This document shows positions 35,979-46,352 of a DNA stretch of 64,000 nt, one piece after another. The stretch spans positions 372,001 through 436,000 of the forward strand of contig JBEWZL010000276.1 in NCBI GenBank assembly GCA_045837725.1, written 5' to 3'. Source of the stretch: Vermamoeba vermiformis. Its lineage: Eukaryota > Tubulinea > Echinamoebida. The notes beneath the pieces were generated by a model. It was not told the origin of the DNA. It worked only from the letters and a program-made list of their open reading frames with translations, and searched no databases. The position numbers and the translations under genes are program-made. The first letter of the stretch is position 1. Each line of letters opens with the position of its first letter.

Positions 35979-36978
35979 TATTACCATTTACGGACCATAA
36001 TTCCAAAGATCTGAAGAAGATTCGGATTCAAATTTGGGCGGGCAACTTCAGACTTATTTATGTGATGTTTTGTTGTAAGAGCTAACGAGAAGGAACTGCA
36101 GAAAGTACACGTTTGTTAATTATAGGCCTACAATTATCTCGACTATCGTGTTGTGATAAAGAAATGTCGGATCTGCAAAATAAAAAATCAATTTAGTAAC
36201 GGTCACCATACGCGCAACATAATGAACGTAGTAGTGACAACGATATGACAACCTGCGCAATGAATGTATTAAATTATGCTTGATTTTGTTGCATTACGCG
36301 TTTGGCTAAGGTAAAATCGATTAACGAGAAGATGCATTTCGCTTTACAATTTTAGTTAATTACTGGCAGCGAGTAAAATTAAAGTAACTATTTGTTAACG
36401 TATTTTGCACGGAGTATTAATTTTTACCTCAGTGTTTGGGCTCTCTGAAGCCATCTTCTGTGATGCAGCTGTTGGTCAATTGAATTGTTTCATGCGGGTA
36501 ATATTTGCGAGGTAATGATAAAAAATCACTGCCGATAATCCATTGCACGCACTTACCAAAATTTCTCGCGGTTAACTTGTTTACATTGCAAATCTACACA
36601 TCCAAGAACGCTCACTAATGTTTGAAACACGAAGGATCTTTCCCACGTCTCTTCACCAACTTGCATTGATTTGAGCAGTTAAGAGAAAAAATACGAGTAC
36701 AAGCCGCAATTTTAATAGAAATTTCCTTTTTTTGTTCGATCTGGTTCACAGAAGGCCACAGTGGGCTAATTTCTCATAGAATCGCCGTGAAACTCGTATT
36801 CATATCACATTGAATGCCTTCTAAAATCGGAACCGGGCAAATATAAATACTTGTGTCGCTCTCTGTCAGTTCACTTCAAACTCAAGACAAGATCGAACAC
36901 AAGGCAACAAAGACTCGCTTAAAAAGAGCTCATTTTTATTAATTACGCGTACACGCATCTGTTGCTAACACTACAACC
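35979..36978. other. 1 kb intergenic region, promoter side of the LRR gene
   Basis: No gene or repeat recognised across the 1,000 bp between the receptor-kinase stop and the LRR gene start. The right end contains the probable core promoter listed separately. The rest is AT-rich with short scattered open frames that have no coding character. Confidence 0.4.
36838..36850 (+). promoter_or_regulatory. Probable TATA box of the LRR gene
   Basis: AAATATAAATACT lies about 130 bp before the ATG at 36979. It is followed after about 30 bp by a pyrimidine-rich GCTCTCTGTCAGTTCACTTC that would suit a transcription start. It is the clearest TATA-like element in the window and fits a strongly expressed gene. 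Confidence 0.4.
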
Positions 36979-39068
36979 ATGAATCTTCGCAAAGTAAGTT
37001 GGATCTTTTCACCGCGTACTGGATCTTCATGAAGCTGAAATTAATCTACTTCTTTCAATAGGTCTCAGCACTTCTTACTTTCGCTACGCTGCTTTCAATT
37101 GCAGTCGCTCTCACTCCTCAAGAGACTACCTTCTTGAACGACGCTATCGACTCGATCCAAGGTTTGCCTAACACCTGGAGTAAGGCGAATGTCGCTGCTG
37201 CTTGCACTGGCCCTTGGACCGGTCTTTCCTGCAACAATGGTAACATCTACGCTATGTACGTGCTTCTTGATGACTTTTGATTCTCGGATTTGGACTGAAA
37301 CTAACTTGACGCTTCATTCAGTGAATTGTACAACCGCGGATTGTCAGGCACTATTCCTCCTTCCATCTCTGGTCTTGCCGCCTTGCAAACTCTGTAAGTA
37401 AAAAGATTTTGTGCGCGTAATAATTGCTCGATCCCGAACTAATTATATTTGTTGCAGCAATTTGGCAAACAACTCGTTGAGCGGCGCTCTTCCTCAAGTC
37501 TTTGCCTTGACTCAATTTGTTTTGCTGTAAGTAAACCATACTAGCGCTGCAGAATTGCAATGTACTCACCGGATGTACCTCAATAGTAACTTGCAATTCA
37601 ACCAATTCGAGGATACTTTCCCTGCTGCTTTGGCTAACATGAACAAGGTTCACACTCTGTAAGTAGCAATTTCAATAGCCTCAATTCTTCCAAGGCGGAT
37701 TTACTTATCGGATGTGTTTTGTTTAGTCTCCTCGAAGGCAACCAATTGAACGGTACTCTGCCCGATAACCTCGGTAGCATGACTGCCTTGCGCTACTTGA
37801 ACTTGCGTTCCAACCATTTCTCTGGTGCTCTCCCTGACTCGATCGTCAACTTGGCTAACTTGGAAGAACTCATCTTGTCTTTGAACGACTTCTCTGGTAC
37901 TTTGCCCGCTGGCTTTGGCAACCAATACACTAAGCTCCAAACTCTTTCTATGCGCCAAAACCAATTTACTGGCGACTTGCCTGAGGGTATCTTTACTTCT
38001 CGCGTCTTGGTCACTGTGTAAGTAGCTAACCTTATTGATATTAATATTATGGTGCTAATGCTTATTATCAGTGATCTCTACTGGAATATGTTCACCGGCC
38101 AGATCCCCACCAACATCGCTACCATCCCTACCTTGCAATACGTTTACTTCTCCAAGAACATGCTTACTGGTACCATCCCCGACGGCTGGGTCTCCACTAA
38201 CATGATTGAATTGTAAGTACTCGCTTTCTAAGCTAATTTTCTAAGTGATCGAGCTTTGTAAAGCTAGAAAATTGAGGAAATTTCGTTATTCATGAAAACA
38301 AAGCTAATCTATTCTCGTTTAGCATGTTTGATGATAACCAACTCACTGGTGAAATCCCCTCGTCTATTGGTACTTTCAAGAACTTGGTCATCTTGAACAT
38401 GTTCGGTAACCAACTCACTGGCACGATCCCCGCTGCTATTGGCTCATGCACTAAGCTCCTTCAAATCAACTTCTTCAACAACTCGTTGACTGGCTCTATC
38501 CCCTCTGAGATCGGCAACTGCGCTTCTTTGACTATCTTCACTGTTGGCTACAACCAATTGAACGGCAGCATCCCTGCTTCGCTCGGTGGCTTGAAGAACT
38601 TGTTCTATCTTGAAGTCCAAAACAACGATCTCTCCGGTGAAATCCCCGCTGAAGTTGCTGGTGCCACTAACATCCTCGAGTTCTTGGTCGGTCTCAACCC
38701 CTTGTCTGGCTGCATTCCCGCCGAACTCGAGTCCATGACTCAATTGCAAGGCTGCAACTTGGGCTTCACTAACTTGGACTGCTGCGGTGTCAACTTGCCT
38801 CCCAAGTGCGCCACCACCAAGGACTGCCCCGTCAATCCTCGTCCCAATGCCAACGCTCCTTCGACCACTACTCCCAGCACTAACTGCTCCTTCGACCAAC
38901 GCGCCCAACACCAATGCTCCTTCCACCAACGAGCCTCAAACCAACTCGCCCTCCGTCATCACCACTCCTCAGCGTGTTCCCACGACCAACAACAACCAAT
39001 ACAGCGGTGCCGGATCTTTTGCCATCTCTGCTGTTGTCGGTCTTGCCGCTTTGGCCATGCTCTGCTAA
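36979..39068 (+). CDS. Secreted leucine-rich-repeat protein with GPI-type tail (one frame break)
   Basis: Signal peptide MNLRKVSALLTFATLLSIAVA, an LRR N-cap region (NTWSKANVAAACTGPWTGLSC), then about fifteen plant/amoeba-type LRRs ('L..N.L.G.IP..I..L..L'). Examples are LYNRGLSGTIPPSISGL and FGNQLTGTIPAAIGSC. A Cys pair cap (NLDCCGVNLPPKC) ends the repeats. A Thr/Asn/Pro-rich stalk then leads to a hydrophobic C-terminus (FAISAVVGLAALAMLC) of GPI-signal type. The stalk frame breaks near 38885: one frame gives a basic His-rich tail with no logic, the next gives the repeated APSTN.P unit and the GPI signal. One base has probably been gained or lost in the repeat. Likely a surface recognition or adhesion protein; introns fall at repeat boundaries. 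Confidence 0.85.
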
Positions 39069-39180
39069 GTCGATAGAACTAGCGAGTATTCACTCTTTTG
39101 CATGATGTACATACATTATAATATAATCGGTTGTAGTTAACTTTGAAAAAATATAAAAATTATTTATTATTTTAACAAAC

Positions 39181-41318
39181 TTAAGAGAATGGCTGTCCTT
39201 TAATGAACTTAGTAATCATATCGTGAGCATGAAGAGGTTGATCAGCAGGTACCATGTGGCCTAAAATGAAGTTTGTAAGTAATTTTCCTTTTATAGAATT
39301 GTGTAACGGGAACAGATCTCGAGTAAAAATTAAAGAAGAATATAACACTTACCAGCATTCAATACTACGACTTGAGTAAAGCTCAAAGCTTGACGGACAT
39401 AGCCCGCAACATTGTCATTGACCTTCCAGATCTGTCTCGGCGATTGCTCGTAAGTAGCAGCTCCTTTCCAGTGCAAAGTCCTCAAGAACTTCTCGCACAG
39501 TGGCGGGCCTAATATAAGATCGAAATTTCCGTTGTAAACCAGGACCTAGTTAGCCACATCCGTATTAGTACAAAAGAAATAAAATTTTCAAGTATTGATA
39601 TTCGGGCAGTACCTTATAGTTGTCAAATAGCGGTGCCAAGAAGTGCTCGACTGATTTCAACCAATCATCGATCAAATATTGCTCTACGGTGCCGTTGTAG
39701 CCGAAATACGGAACTAATCCGACGTGGATGGCGTTACGAACTGTAGCGCTGTTGAGGAAAGCAGTGTAGGGATTGGCAGGGTAGACTGGATTATACAAGT
39801 TGAAGTAGTTGGTGACGCCAGTAATGTTCTGGAAGTAAGTTGGGTACGGATAGAAGTCTCCGTTCAACATCTCGTCGAAAACTTTGAAACCAGCAGCCCA
39901 TTCTTTTCTTTCAATAGCCTTAGCAATACGGTGCTCGTACTCTTTCAAGACCTTAACTTGGCGATCATCAGCGAAACTACGAAAAAAAAAATTCAATTAA
40001 TTCTCAGATTCGGAGAGTTTAAAATTCTCAAATTTCGCTCGAATTAATTCATATAATATACGTCGAATCTGTTTCGTTCACGAACCAAGCCATATTTTTG
40101 TGTATCTTACCCGACATAGTAAAGCAAATCAGAATAGCCAGTGAACATTGTCTTCGGATCCATGCCGCCGTCACCAATCGCAATACCCTTCAAGTTGACA
40201 GGTACTACAGGGTTCTTCTTGTTGTTTTCATGGACGGTCCATGCGAAGGCTGGTACGTACTTGCCTAAAAAGGAAAAAATAAAATTAATAAAATAATTAA
40301 TGAACCAAGACGACTAATTATGACTTCAATTAAGCATTTAAGCTTTCAATTAATGATCTCATACCTGCATAGGACTCGCCAGCAATATAGAAGTCGTTCT
40401 TAGCGTACTGGTTGAAGACGGTAAAGAACTGCGTAATGAACGAGTAGAGATCGCGTCCAACGTGGTATTCATCGCGCACAAATCCCTCAGTGCTTTGAGT
40501 GAAGCTGAAGCCTACACCGACTGGATTGTCGATGAACAACAAGCTGAATTCTTTGTTCCACGTACTGGCGCGGCTGACCAGATCTTTCGCGTTAGCTGCA
40601 ACAGAGAAAGGACCTGTATAAAGTCGCGTTAATCGCATGTAATTATAGCACCAGAGTATTAATATTGCGATTTGATTGAATCTTTTTTGTGGAGCAGATC
40701 CGATCGTAGAGAAGTAAGTCAACTTTTAGGCTTACCAATCTCGCCAAATAGACCGAACAATGAGCTAGCGCCAGGACCACCTTGCAGCCACACGACTACT
40801 GGGGCATTAGCATCGCCATTTTGAGCAGGGAAGAACCAAAAATACATGTTCGATCCAGTTGTCACATTGACGGTAAAAAAGCCTAATTAACGTATATTAA
40901 TACAATAATTATCCCGTCTTTAATATGGGGTTAAATAATTTCGAGGTAGCAATAATAACACGCGTGATCTAATTAAAAAATCGAAAGTTAACAACAAAAA
41001 ATCTCGTGGGTGCAGTTTATGATTAAAAATTATAAAAGTATCAATAACGTAATATATTTAACCATATTTAAAGTGTAACATAATTAAATAAATTGATTTA
41101 CCTGAATACGAAGTGAAGTTGCCAATCGAATCTACTTGCGCGTATTTCTGAGCGGTGATCGGATCATTTAAATAAGGAGTCAATATTAAGGGTTGATTAT
41201 TGCCTGCTCTATGATCTGGATGCGCAGCTTCGGGACGGAAGCCAGGAAAGTTTTTGAAGGCCAAAGCGACATCCAACGCGAGAACGAAGCAAATTAGTAA
41301 TTTAATATTGAGCGACAT
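39181..41318 (-). CDS. Serine carboxypeptidase, peptidase family S10 (CPVL-like)
   Basis: Cleaves C-terminal residues from peptides at acid pH; family members act in lysosomes or phagosomes or are secreted. Signal peptide MSLNIKLLICFVLALDVALA. Family motifs in order are the NP-block IDSIGNFTSYSG-like start, WFFPAQNGDANAPVVVWLQGGPGASS, FIDNPVGVGFSF, the nucleophile motif IAGESYAG, catalytic Asp in VYNGNFDLILGP, and catalytic His in NAGHMVPADQP. All three catalytic residues are present. Layout and length fit vitellogenic carboxypeptidase-like proteins. Seven or so introns; the stop TAA is at 39181. In a bacterivorous amoeba this would serve digestion in phagosomes, which is an inference from the family. 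Confidence 0.95.
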
Positions 41319-41756
41319 GGTTGTTAACGCTTCAATACAATATAGATGTTTGATTAAATATCTAGCCTGAATTGTCTTTGGTAGTTTCTATCAGGCTGTG
41401 AAATTTCACCAAATCACGTGATCTTCACATGTCACCAACGTACAGGCCTAGAAATTGTGTAATTGCTAAAAGCCCGTCATTTCTTGTTGCGTGTTAAGTC
41501 AGGCCAGGAGTGATAGGCGCGTATGGTGACATGTGGTCACATAGGACTAAGTATTAATATGGTGCTTAATGGAGAGAAATGCCTTCTTAAATCATTGCCA
41601 TGTCAATCCATAGTGGAACGTTGAAAGATTCGCGCGTCAATTGCCGTTTTAATGCACTCGGCCAATTCTACGATAAATGTCATTCCGTACAGTTTCTCGA
41701 CCCTCCTTCAGTTTTTATGCAATAGACCTGGAAAGTTTCATATGGACGTTATTATT
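41319..41756. other. Intergenic region, nothing recognised
   Basis: 438 bp between the carboxypeptidase start and the 3' end of the four-TM gene, both on the minus strand. It holds the carboxypeptidase promoter. The stretch TCACATGTCACC and a related GGTGACATGTGGTCACAT around 41430-41540 form an inverted-type pair of short GTGACATGT motifs, possibly regulatory. Confidence 0.35.
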
Positions 41757-42873
41757 TCAATAAGTCACAAACAATTTATTCACAGCGCTCGTTTGTGTCT
41801 TTTTCGAGGGCGACAAGCTGTTTCTGTACTGGACCAAGTAGACAATGTTGACGCAGTAAAATATCGCTAACGAGATTTGCGCCACTCTGATGAACAAGAA
41901 CAGCAAGAAGTACGCGTATTCTCGGTCAATATGGCAGCTCAAAGGCCGCGTGATTGCATCGCCTGGATCGCTCGCAAAAACGAGATTTCCTGTCAATTGA
42001 TTATTACCTAATTAGGAAATTAAGCTTAAATTGGTTATTACCTTGACATGTCCAGCCTTCAGGCGTAATATTCATTCGCCATTCAGCTTGTCCAAACGAA
42101 ATAATATTGAACGGGATCAACAATCCTATTAGTTAGTATTATATTAGTTCATAAAGTCGGTGATTAATATATTACAATCAATTACCAATAAAGGCAATCG
42201 ACATGACGACTTTAGCAATCAACAATTTGTTGGCGAGTTTGCGTAATTTCTTTTGATAGTGCATATTCAGCTTGTCCATCTCAGTTGGTTCATAATCAAT
42301 TTCTTTTTCCTTCTGTATTAATTAAATATTATTATATTTAATTCGTTCTTTCGTTAAGTAATTATTTGGTTTAGATCCGCTGATAAAACGTACTTCTAAT
42401 TTGGTTTCCAGTATATTAATGTTCTCCAAGTACAATCGATTCAATAGCATCATAACCATGGCTAATAGCATTAACGCTACTCGAATAGCGTAGAATCCAA
42501 CCGCTTGAAAGCGAATTTGCGTCGTACATAAAATTGAGAGGTGATCTGACCGAAAATTAGCTTGTTACGATGAAGTATATTAAATAAATACCCATAAATG
42601 CTATTGCTGGTAGTAACGTTGCATTTCTTAGTAAATCATCGAGAGGAACATCAGCTGGCACGCACTAACAAAAATATTTTAATTAACGATTTAATTTTCT
42701 TTTAATAGACTTACTCTCATTGGCAAATTAACTTCTGAAAATAACGTAAATATTTCTACAACTAAATATACAGTGAATATATAGCTCGAGGACCGTTCTG
42801 TCTTCAGCTTTGGACTTTTGATTTTTCCAAGATCAAATATTCCAACAATATTTTTGAGGACGTCCTCAGCCAT
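41757..42873 (-). CDS. Four-transmembrane protein of large-pore-channel-like layout, copy A
   Basis: Six exons read MAEDVLKNIVGIFDLGK ... and end in NKLFVTY. Four hydrophobic spans are seen: YIFTVYLVVEIFTLF, VALMLLAMVMMLLNRL, LLIAKVVMSIAFIGLLIPF and YAYFLLFLFIRVAQISLAIFY. Loops after spans 1 and 3 hold cysteines (MRCVPADVP; GWTCQGN ... LSCHIDRE), and a charged cytosolic loop separates spans 2 and 3 (KEKEIDYEPTEMDKLN). Cys-containing outer loops, cytosolic ends and four spans are the layout of pannexin, innexin and LRRC8 channels, but I see no firm sequence signature. A paralogue lies divergently 187 bp away. Function is unproven. Confidence 0.65.
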
Positions 42874-43060
42874 CAGTAATTAATTATATGAACTGGCTTA
42901 TAGTGCCTTAATTTTCATTTGTTATTCAAATTCTGAACAGAAAAGATTTGATTTATTTGCGGTTGACGTTAGGAGACGTTTTTGACGTGCCCAAATCATA
43001 CGCGCATCGCTCCTTATTAAATAATTATTAATATAGTAACAACACTATATTTTATATACA
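42874..43060. promoter_or_regulatory. Short divergent promoter between two four-TM paralogues
   Basis: Only 187 bp separate the two start codons, so the two genes must share or interleave their promoters. The stretch is AT-rich; TTTTATATACA ends just before the right-hand ATG. Confidence 0.45.
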
Positions 43061-44099
43061 ATGGGCATTAGTTTAGGCAAATTAACGGACAAATTTACTG
43101 TCAAAGTCGACGATCCGATCTTCTGGCCCGAAGTGGCGAGCAGTTGGCTATTTAGTATGATATTTGGCTTAGACGTATTAGGCATTACTATATTATTAAT
43201 AACATCACCCTCTTGCATATTGGATAGTAAGTAGCGAATTTGGCAATTTTCAATTAGATCTGTTAATTAATTTTAAATAGGACCGTTAAGCGTATTATTA
43301 GTGCCTGGTACTCGAGCAGAGCACGGAGGAATATTAAATAATTATATGGACTTGATTTGCGGCACTGAAATTAGAGTAAGTCAAATCCGATCCGCGCGTA
43401 AAATTTTTAATAGTTCTAATTCATTTGCAGACGCGAGAAAGCTACTTCTTTATTATTAAAGTGCTCTATTTACTCGCGACAGTAGTATATTTCAACACTT
43501 CAAAGGGTTATATCAGCGAATTAAATACGCTTATGAAAAAGAAAACCGAAAACACCGTATTTAAGTGCCAGGCACTGCTCCAAAAATTTTTAAAGTATGC
43601 ACCGATATATAAATATTAATATGTTGCTAATGAAGCGATTATAGATTCAAATTGGGCTTCCTGATCCCGTACGTTTTGATCTTCACCACCGCTGAAATAT
43701 GTAAGCAGCCGAGAATAGAAATTTGGCTTATTAATGAATTAATAGTGATTTGGACGTTTTCTGAAATGCTCGCTTTGGATAAAATCGAATGCAGTAAAGC
43801 GAATCAGATCTGGCAAGATTTGGAACGAGTAGATGAGACTTTTTCGAACGCCAGGTACGTGGTTTACCCGAAAATATTAATATATATACCGAGGATAACG
43901 TACGCTTTATAGGTGCTTGTTCCGTAATCAGTTTGGAATCGCTTTTGTACTGGCCGTTTCAGATGTGATGAAAATATTTCTCTTCATTTTATTTTTCTTC
44001 TCGATTCAACCTATATTTAAACTTCAGCGATGGAGAAGAAATGGAAAAATGTCGCAAAAGCTAGAAATGACTTTGTTTTCAAATCTGAAAGGAAAATAG
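43061..44099 (+). CDS. Four-transmembrane protein of large-pore-channel-like layout, copy B
   Basis: Five to six exons, from MGISLGKLTDKFTVKVDD to NLKGK. Spans are SWLFSMIFGLDVLGITILLI, SYFFIIKVLYLLATVVYF, LGFLIPYVLIFTTAEI and FVLAVSDVMKIFLFILFFF. It aligns loosely with copy A: ICGTEIR..YFFIIKV matches LCTTQIR..FYAIRV, and LGFLIPYVLIF matches IGLLIPFNIISF. Cysteines occur in both presumed outer loops (PSCILDRP ... LICGTE; EICKQP ... IECSKA). The cytosolic tail is short and basic (KLQRWRRNGKMSQK). The MGIS start could also allow N-myristoylation. The likely role is a multimeric channel or a tetraspan membrane organiser; the sequence alone does not decide. Confidence 0.62.
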
Positions 44100-44312
44100 A
44101 TCCAGGCGGACGATAAGCGCTTACCAAAAGCCTCATCACTTTGTACCATATTGTTATGTAAACGCTCGTTTGCGCAAAAAATAATAGTTTCGCTACTGAC
44201 AGTTATGTGTTGCACCAATGAAAGTTGGGCGTTAAAAAAATTTGTAGCGAGCGGGATCGAGCAAAATATTTTTTCTGCCTACAGTCGATTTGCTATATAT
44301 ACTTGCAACCAA

Positions 44313-46226
44313 TTATTGTTTACTAGGCTTTTTCAGTACAAATCTCGTTAGCATCGCTACGTGATCAGAGCCCAGTTCCAAATTAGGCAATAAAACTTTC
44401 TCAGGCAATGACAAGTATGCGATTGGTTCGGAGAGGTCCGAATTATACCAAATATAGTCAATCATCTTCGGGTAATCAGTGAATGTCGTGTAAAACGATC
44501 GATCTTTCGGCAGCACTTCGTTGTACGCTGACGCCAAGTGCCATGTTTCTTTCATGAACGCGTAGACAGATGAAGACGGCGGGGCATTGAAATCTCCGCA
44601 TATGAATGTAGGCATCGGCCCTGTTGTTGAATAATAATCGCGTTGTTTCTTAGTGACTGTGGTGTGTAGCGTAGTGACCTAAAAGTACCGTCAGAACACC
44701 GATAATAAAATTGATAAAAATTATTTTTGGATCTGCACTTACTTGACTGAGGGTTGTATTCACGTCTTTATAGTTCAAATGAGTATCTGCGACACAGAAC
44801 TGTGTTCGTGACTCTTTAAACGCAAAGAATATGATCAGTGCAATGTTGTTCGTTTTCATGTTTGGATCTGACACGAAATTATTGTACGACAGCTCGATAC
44901 TTTTCTCGACAACCAATCTAATCATAATCATTAGCACATATATACCATTACCCTCCTATAATTACCTTTCGTGTCGATAAAAAATAGCAAGACCATCGCG
45001 TTTTTTGCCAGGTCTCAATTTGAACACGTAGCTGTAATTGTACTGCTTAAAAAATGGACTCCAATAGTCTTTTAGTCTAGTCTCGTCAATCTCTTGCAAA
45101 CAAAACACATCGACTAATTCGTCCACAATGTATTTTGCAATCTCCGTTTGGAGCAGATCTGCGCGATGTGGCCACCGTACGATTTCACTTGTTGTCCATG
45201 GATACCATTTCGGGAATGAATAGGCCTCGGCCATAGTATTGTACGACACTATTGTTAACTTTTCACCTACATTCAATCAAGATTTAGGTTAGAAAAGTCA
45301 CCCTTTGACAAAGGTCTAAATTTTAAAATTTCACATATGACATTTCCTAATATGGTAATTAAGTCCTTATTTGCACGTACCTGCAACGTTTTTTTCGTCT
45401 TTAATATGAACCATTTGTCTATTGGCCGGATTGTTGCAATAAACGTCCCAGTCGTCACGTGACACGTGCACTAGATCTGTCCGCACATTGTTGTTGTTAG
45501 TCGCTTTGGGCTCACTAGGTGTAATCAGTGCTATATTTGGCTTGATAATCTCGCGCTTGGTTGTGGATGTAGTCCATTGACCTGTGCGCGACTTGACTCT
45601 CTTCTCAATAAGTCCATCTAATCACGACAGTTAATAACCTACACTTTCCTAATTTGGAAATAGTTTTTGAGGAACCTTCAGCGAGTTCTAAGGCGTGTGC
45701 AACTCCGCTGCCAAGAGATCTGTCAACGTAATCGAACACAGTTTTGTTTTGCTTGTCTTTGAGCTTTAAATTGACGGCAAATTGAAGCATGAATCGGACA
45801 ATATGAAGGAAGCCTGCAAATTGTAAATTGGGTTAAGATCCAGATCTGAGAATTTTTTGAAAATTGAATTACGATTTTTAAATTAAGTAGTAATGACAAT
45901 AACTCATAATAGAGCTATTATATTAGTTATTTGTGCTCATAATCAAATTATTTAAATTATTTGGGCTTACCTCCGCGAGCTGCAAGCATTAAAGCAGTTT
46001 GCCCTTCATAATTGGCTGCATTGATATCAATTCCGTAATGGACCAATATTTCCACTATTCTAGTGTGTCCTTCGTCAGCGGCAATGTGCAGCGCAGTAGA
46101 TCCACTGGTAGGATCAACTGCTTTGAAATTGACGTCGTTAGCGACGATCAACTTCAGTACTGCTTCTTCATCGCCCACTTTACAAGCATGAAAAAAATTA
46201 TCTTGGTTAGCCGTGTTCTTTTCCAT
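44313..46226 (-). CDS. Ankyrin-repeat / CCR4-type exonuclease (EEP) fusion
   Basis: N-terminal ankyrin repeats (NFFHACKVGDEEAVLKLI, TALHIAADEGHTRIVEILV, GQTALMLAARG, FLHIVRFMLQ) and a linker (DGLIEKRVKSRTGQW) lead to a full endonuclease/exonuclease/phosphatase domain. EEP motifs are IVSYNTMAEAY, VFCLQEIDE (metal-binding Glu), GLAIFYR, VADTHLNYKD, FICGDFNAPP (Asp/Asn), MIDYIWY and LGSDHVAM (final Asp-His). The YNTMAEAYSFPKW start is typical of CCR4/Angel/nocturnin proteins, so mRNA deadenylation or related 3'-end trimming is likely. The exon ending KNVAG joins the EEP exon EKLTIVSYNT in phase, so the two halves are one protein. CCR4 normally carries leucine-rich repeats at its N-terminus; ankyrin repeats here replace them. 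Confidence 0.85.
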
Positions 46227-46352
46227 CGTTAAATGAATAAAAATGGATCGGACCAAGTTTTTGTATGTTTTCGAAAGGGACAAACAGGAGGGACATTTAA
46301 TATTGTTTATAAATAAGTATCTACAGTTTAAGAAATTCTATGTATTAGCCAT

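Noticed and set aside
38444-38929. Open frame of about 160 codons on the minus strand
   Set aside because: Antisense of the LRR exon; its apparent periodicity mirrors the LRR repeats.
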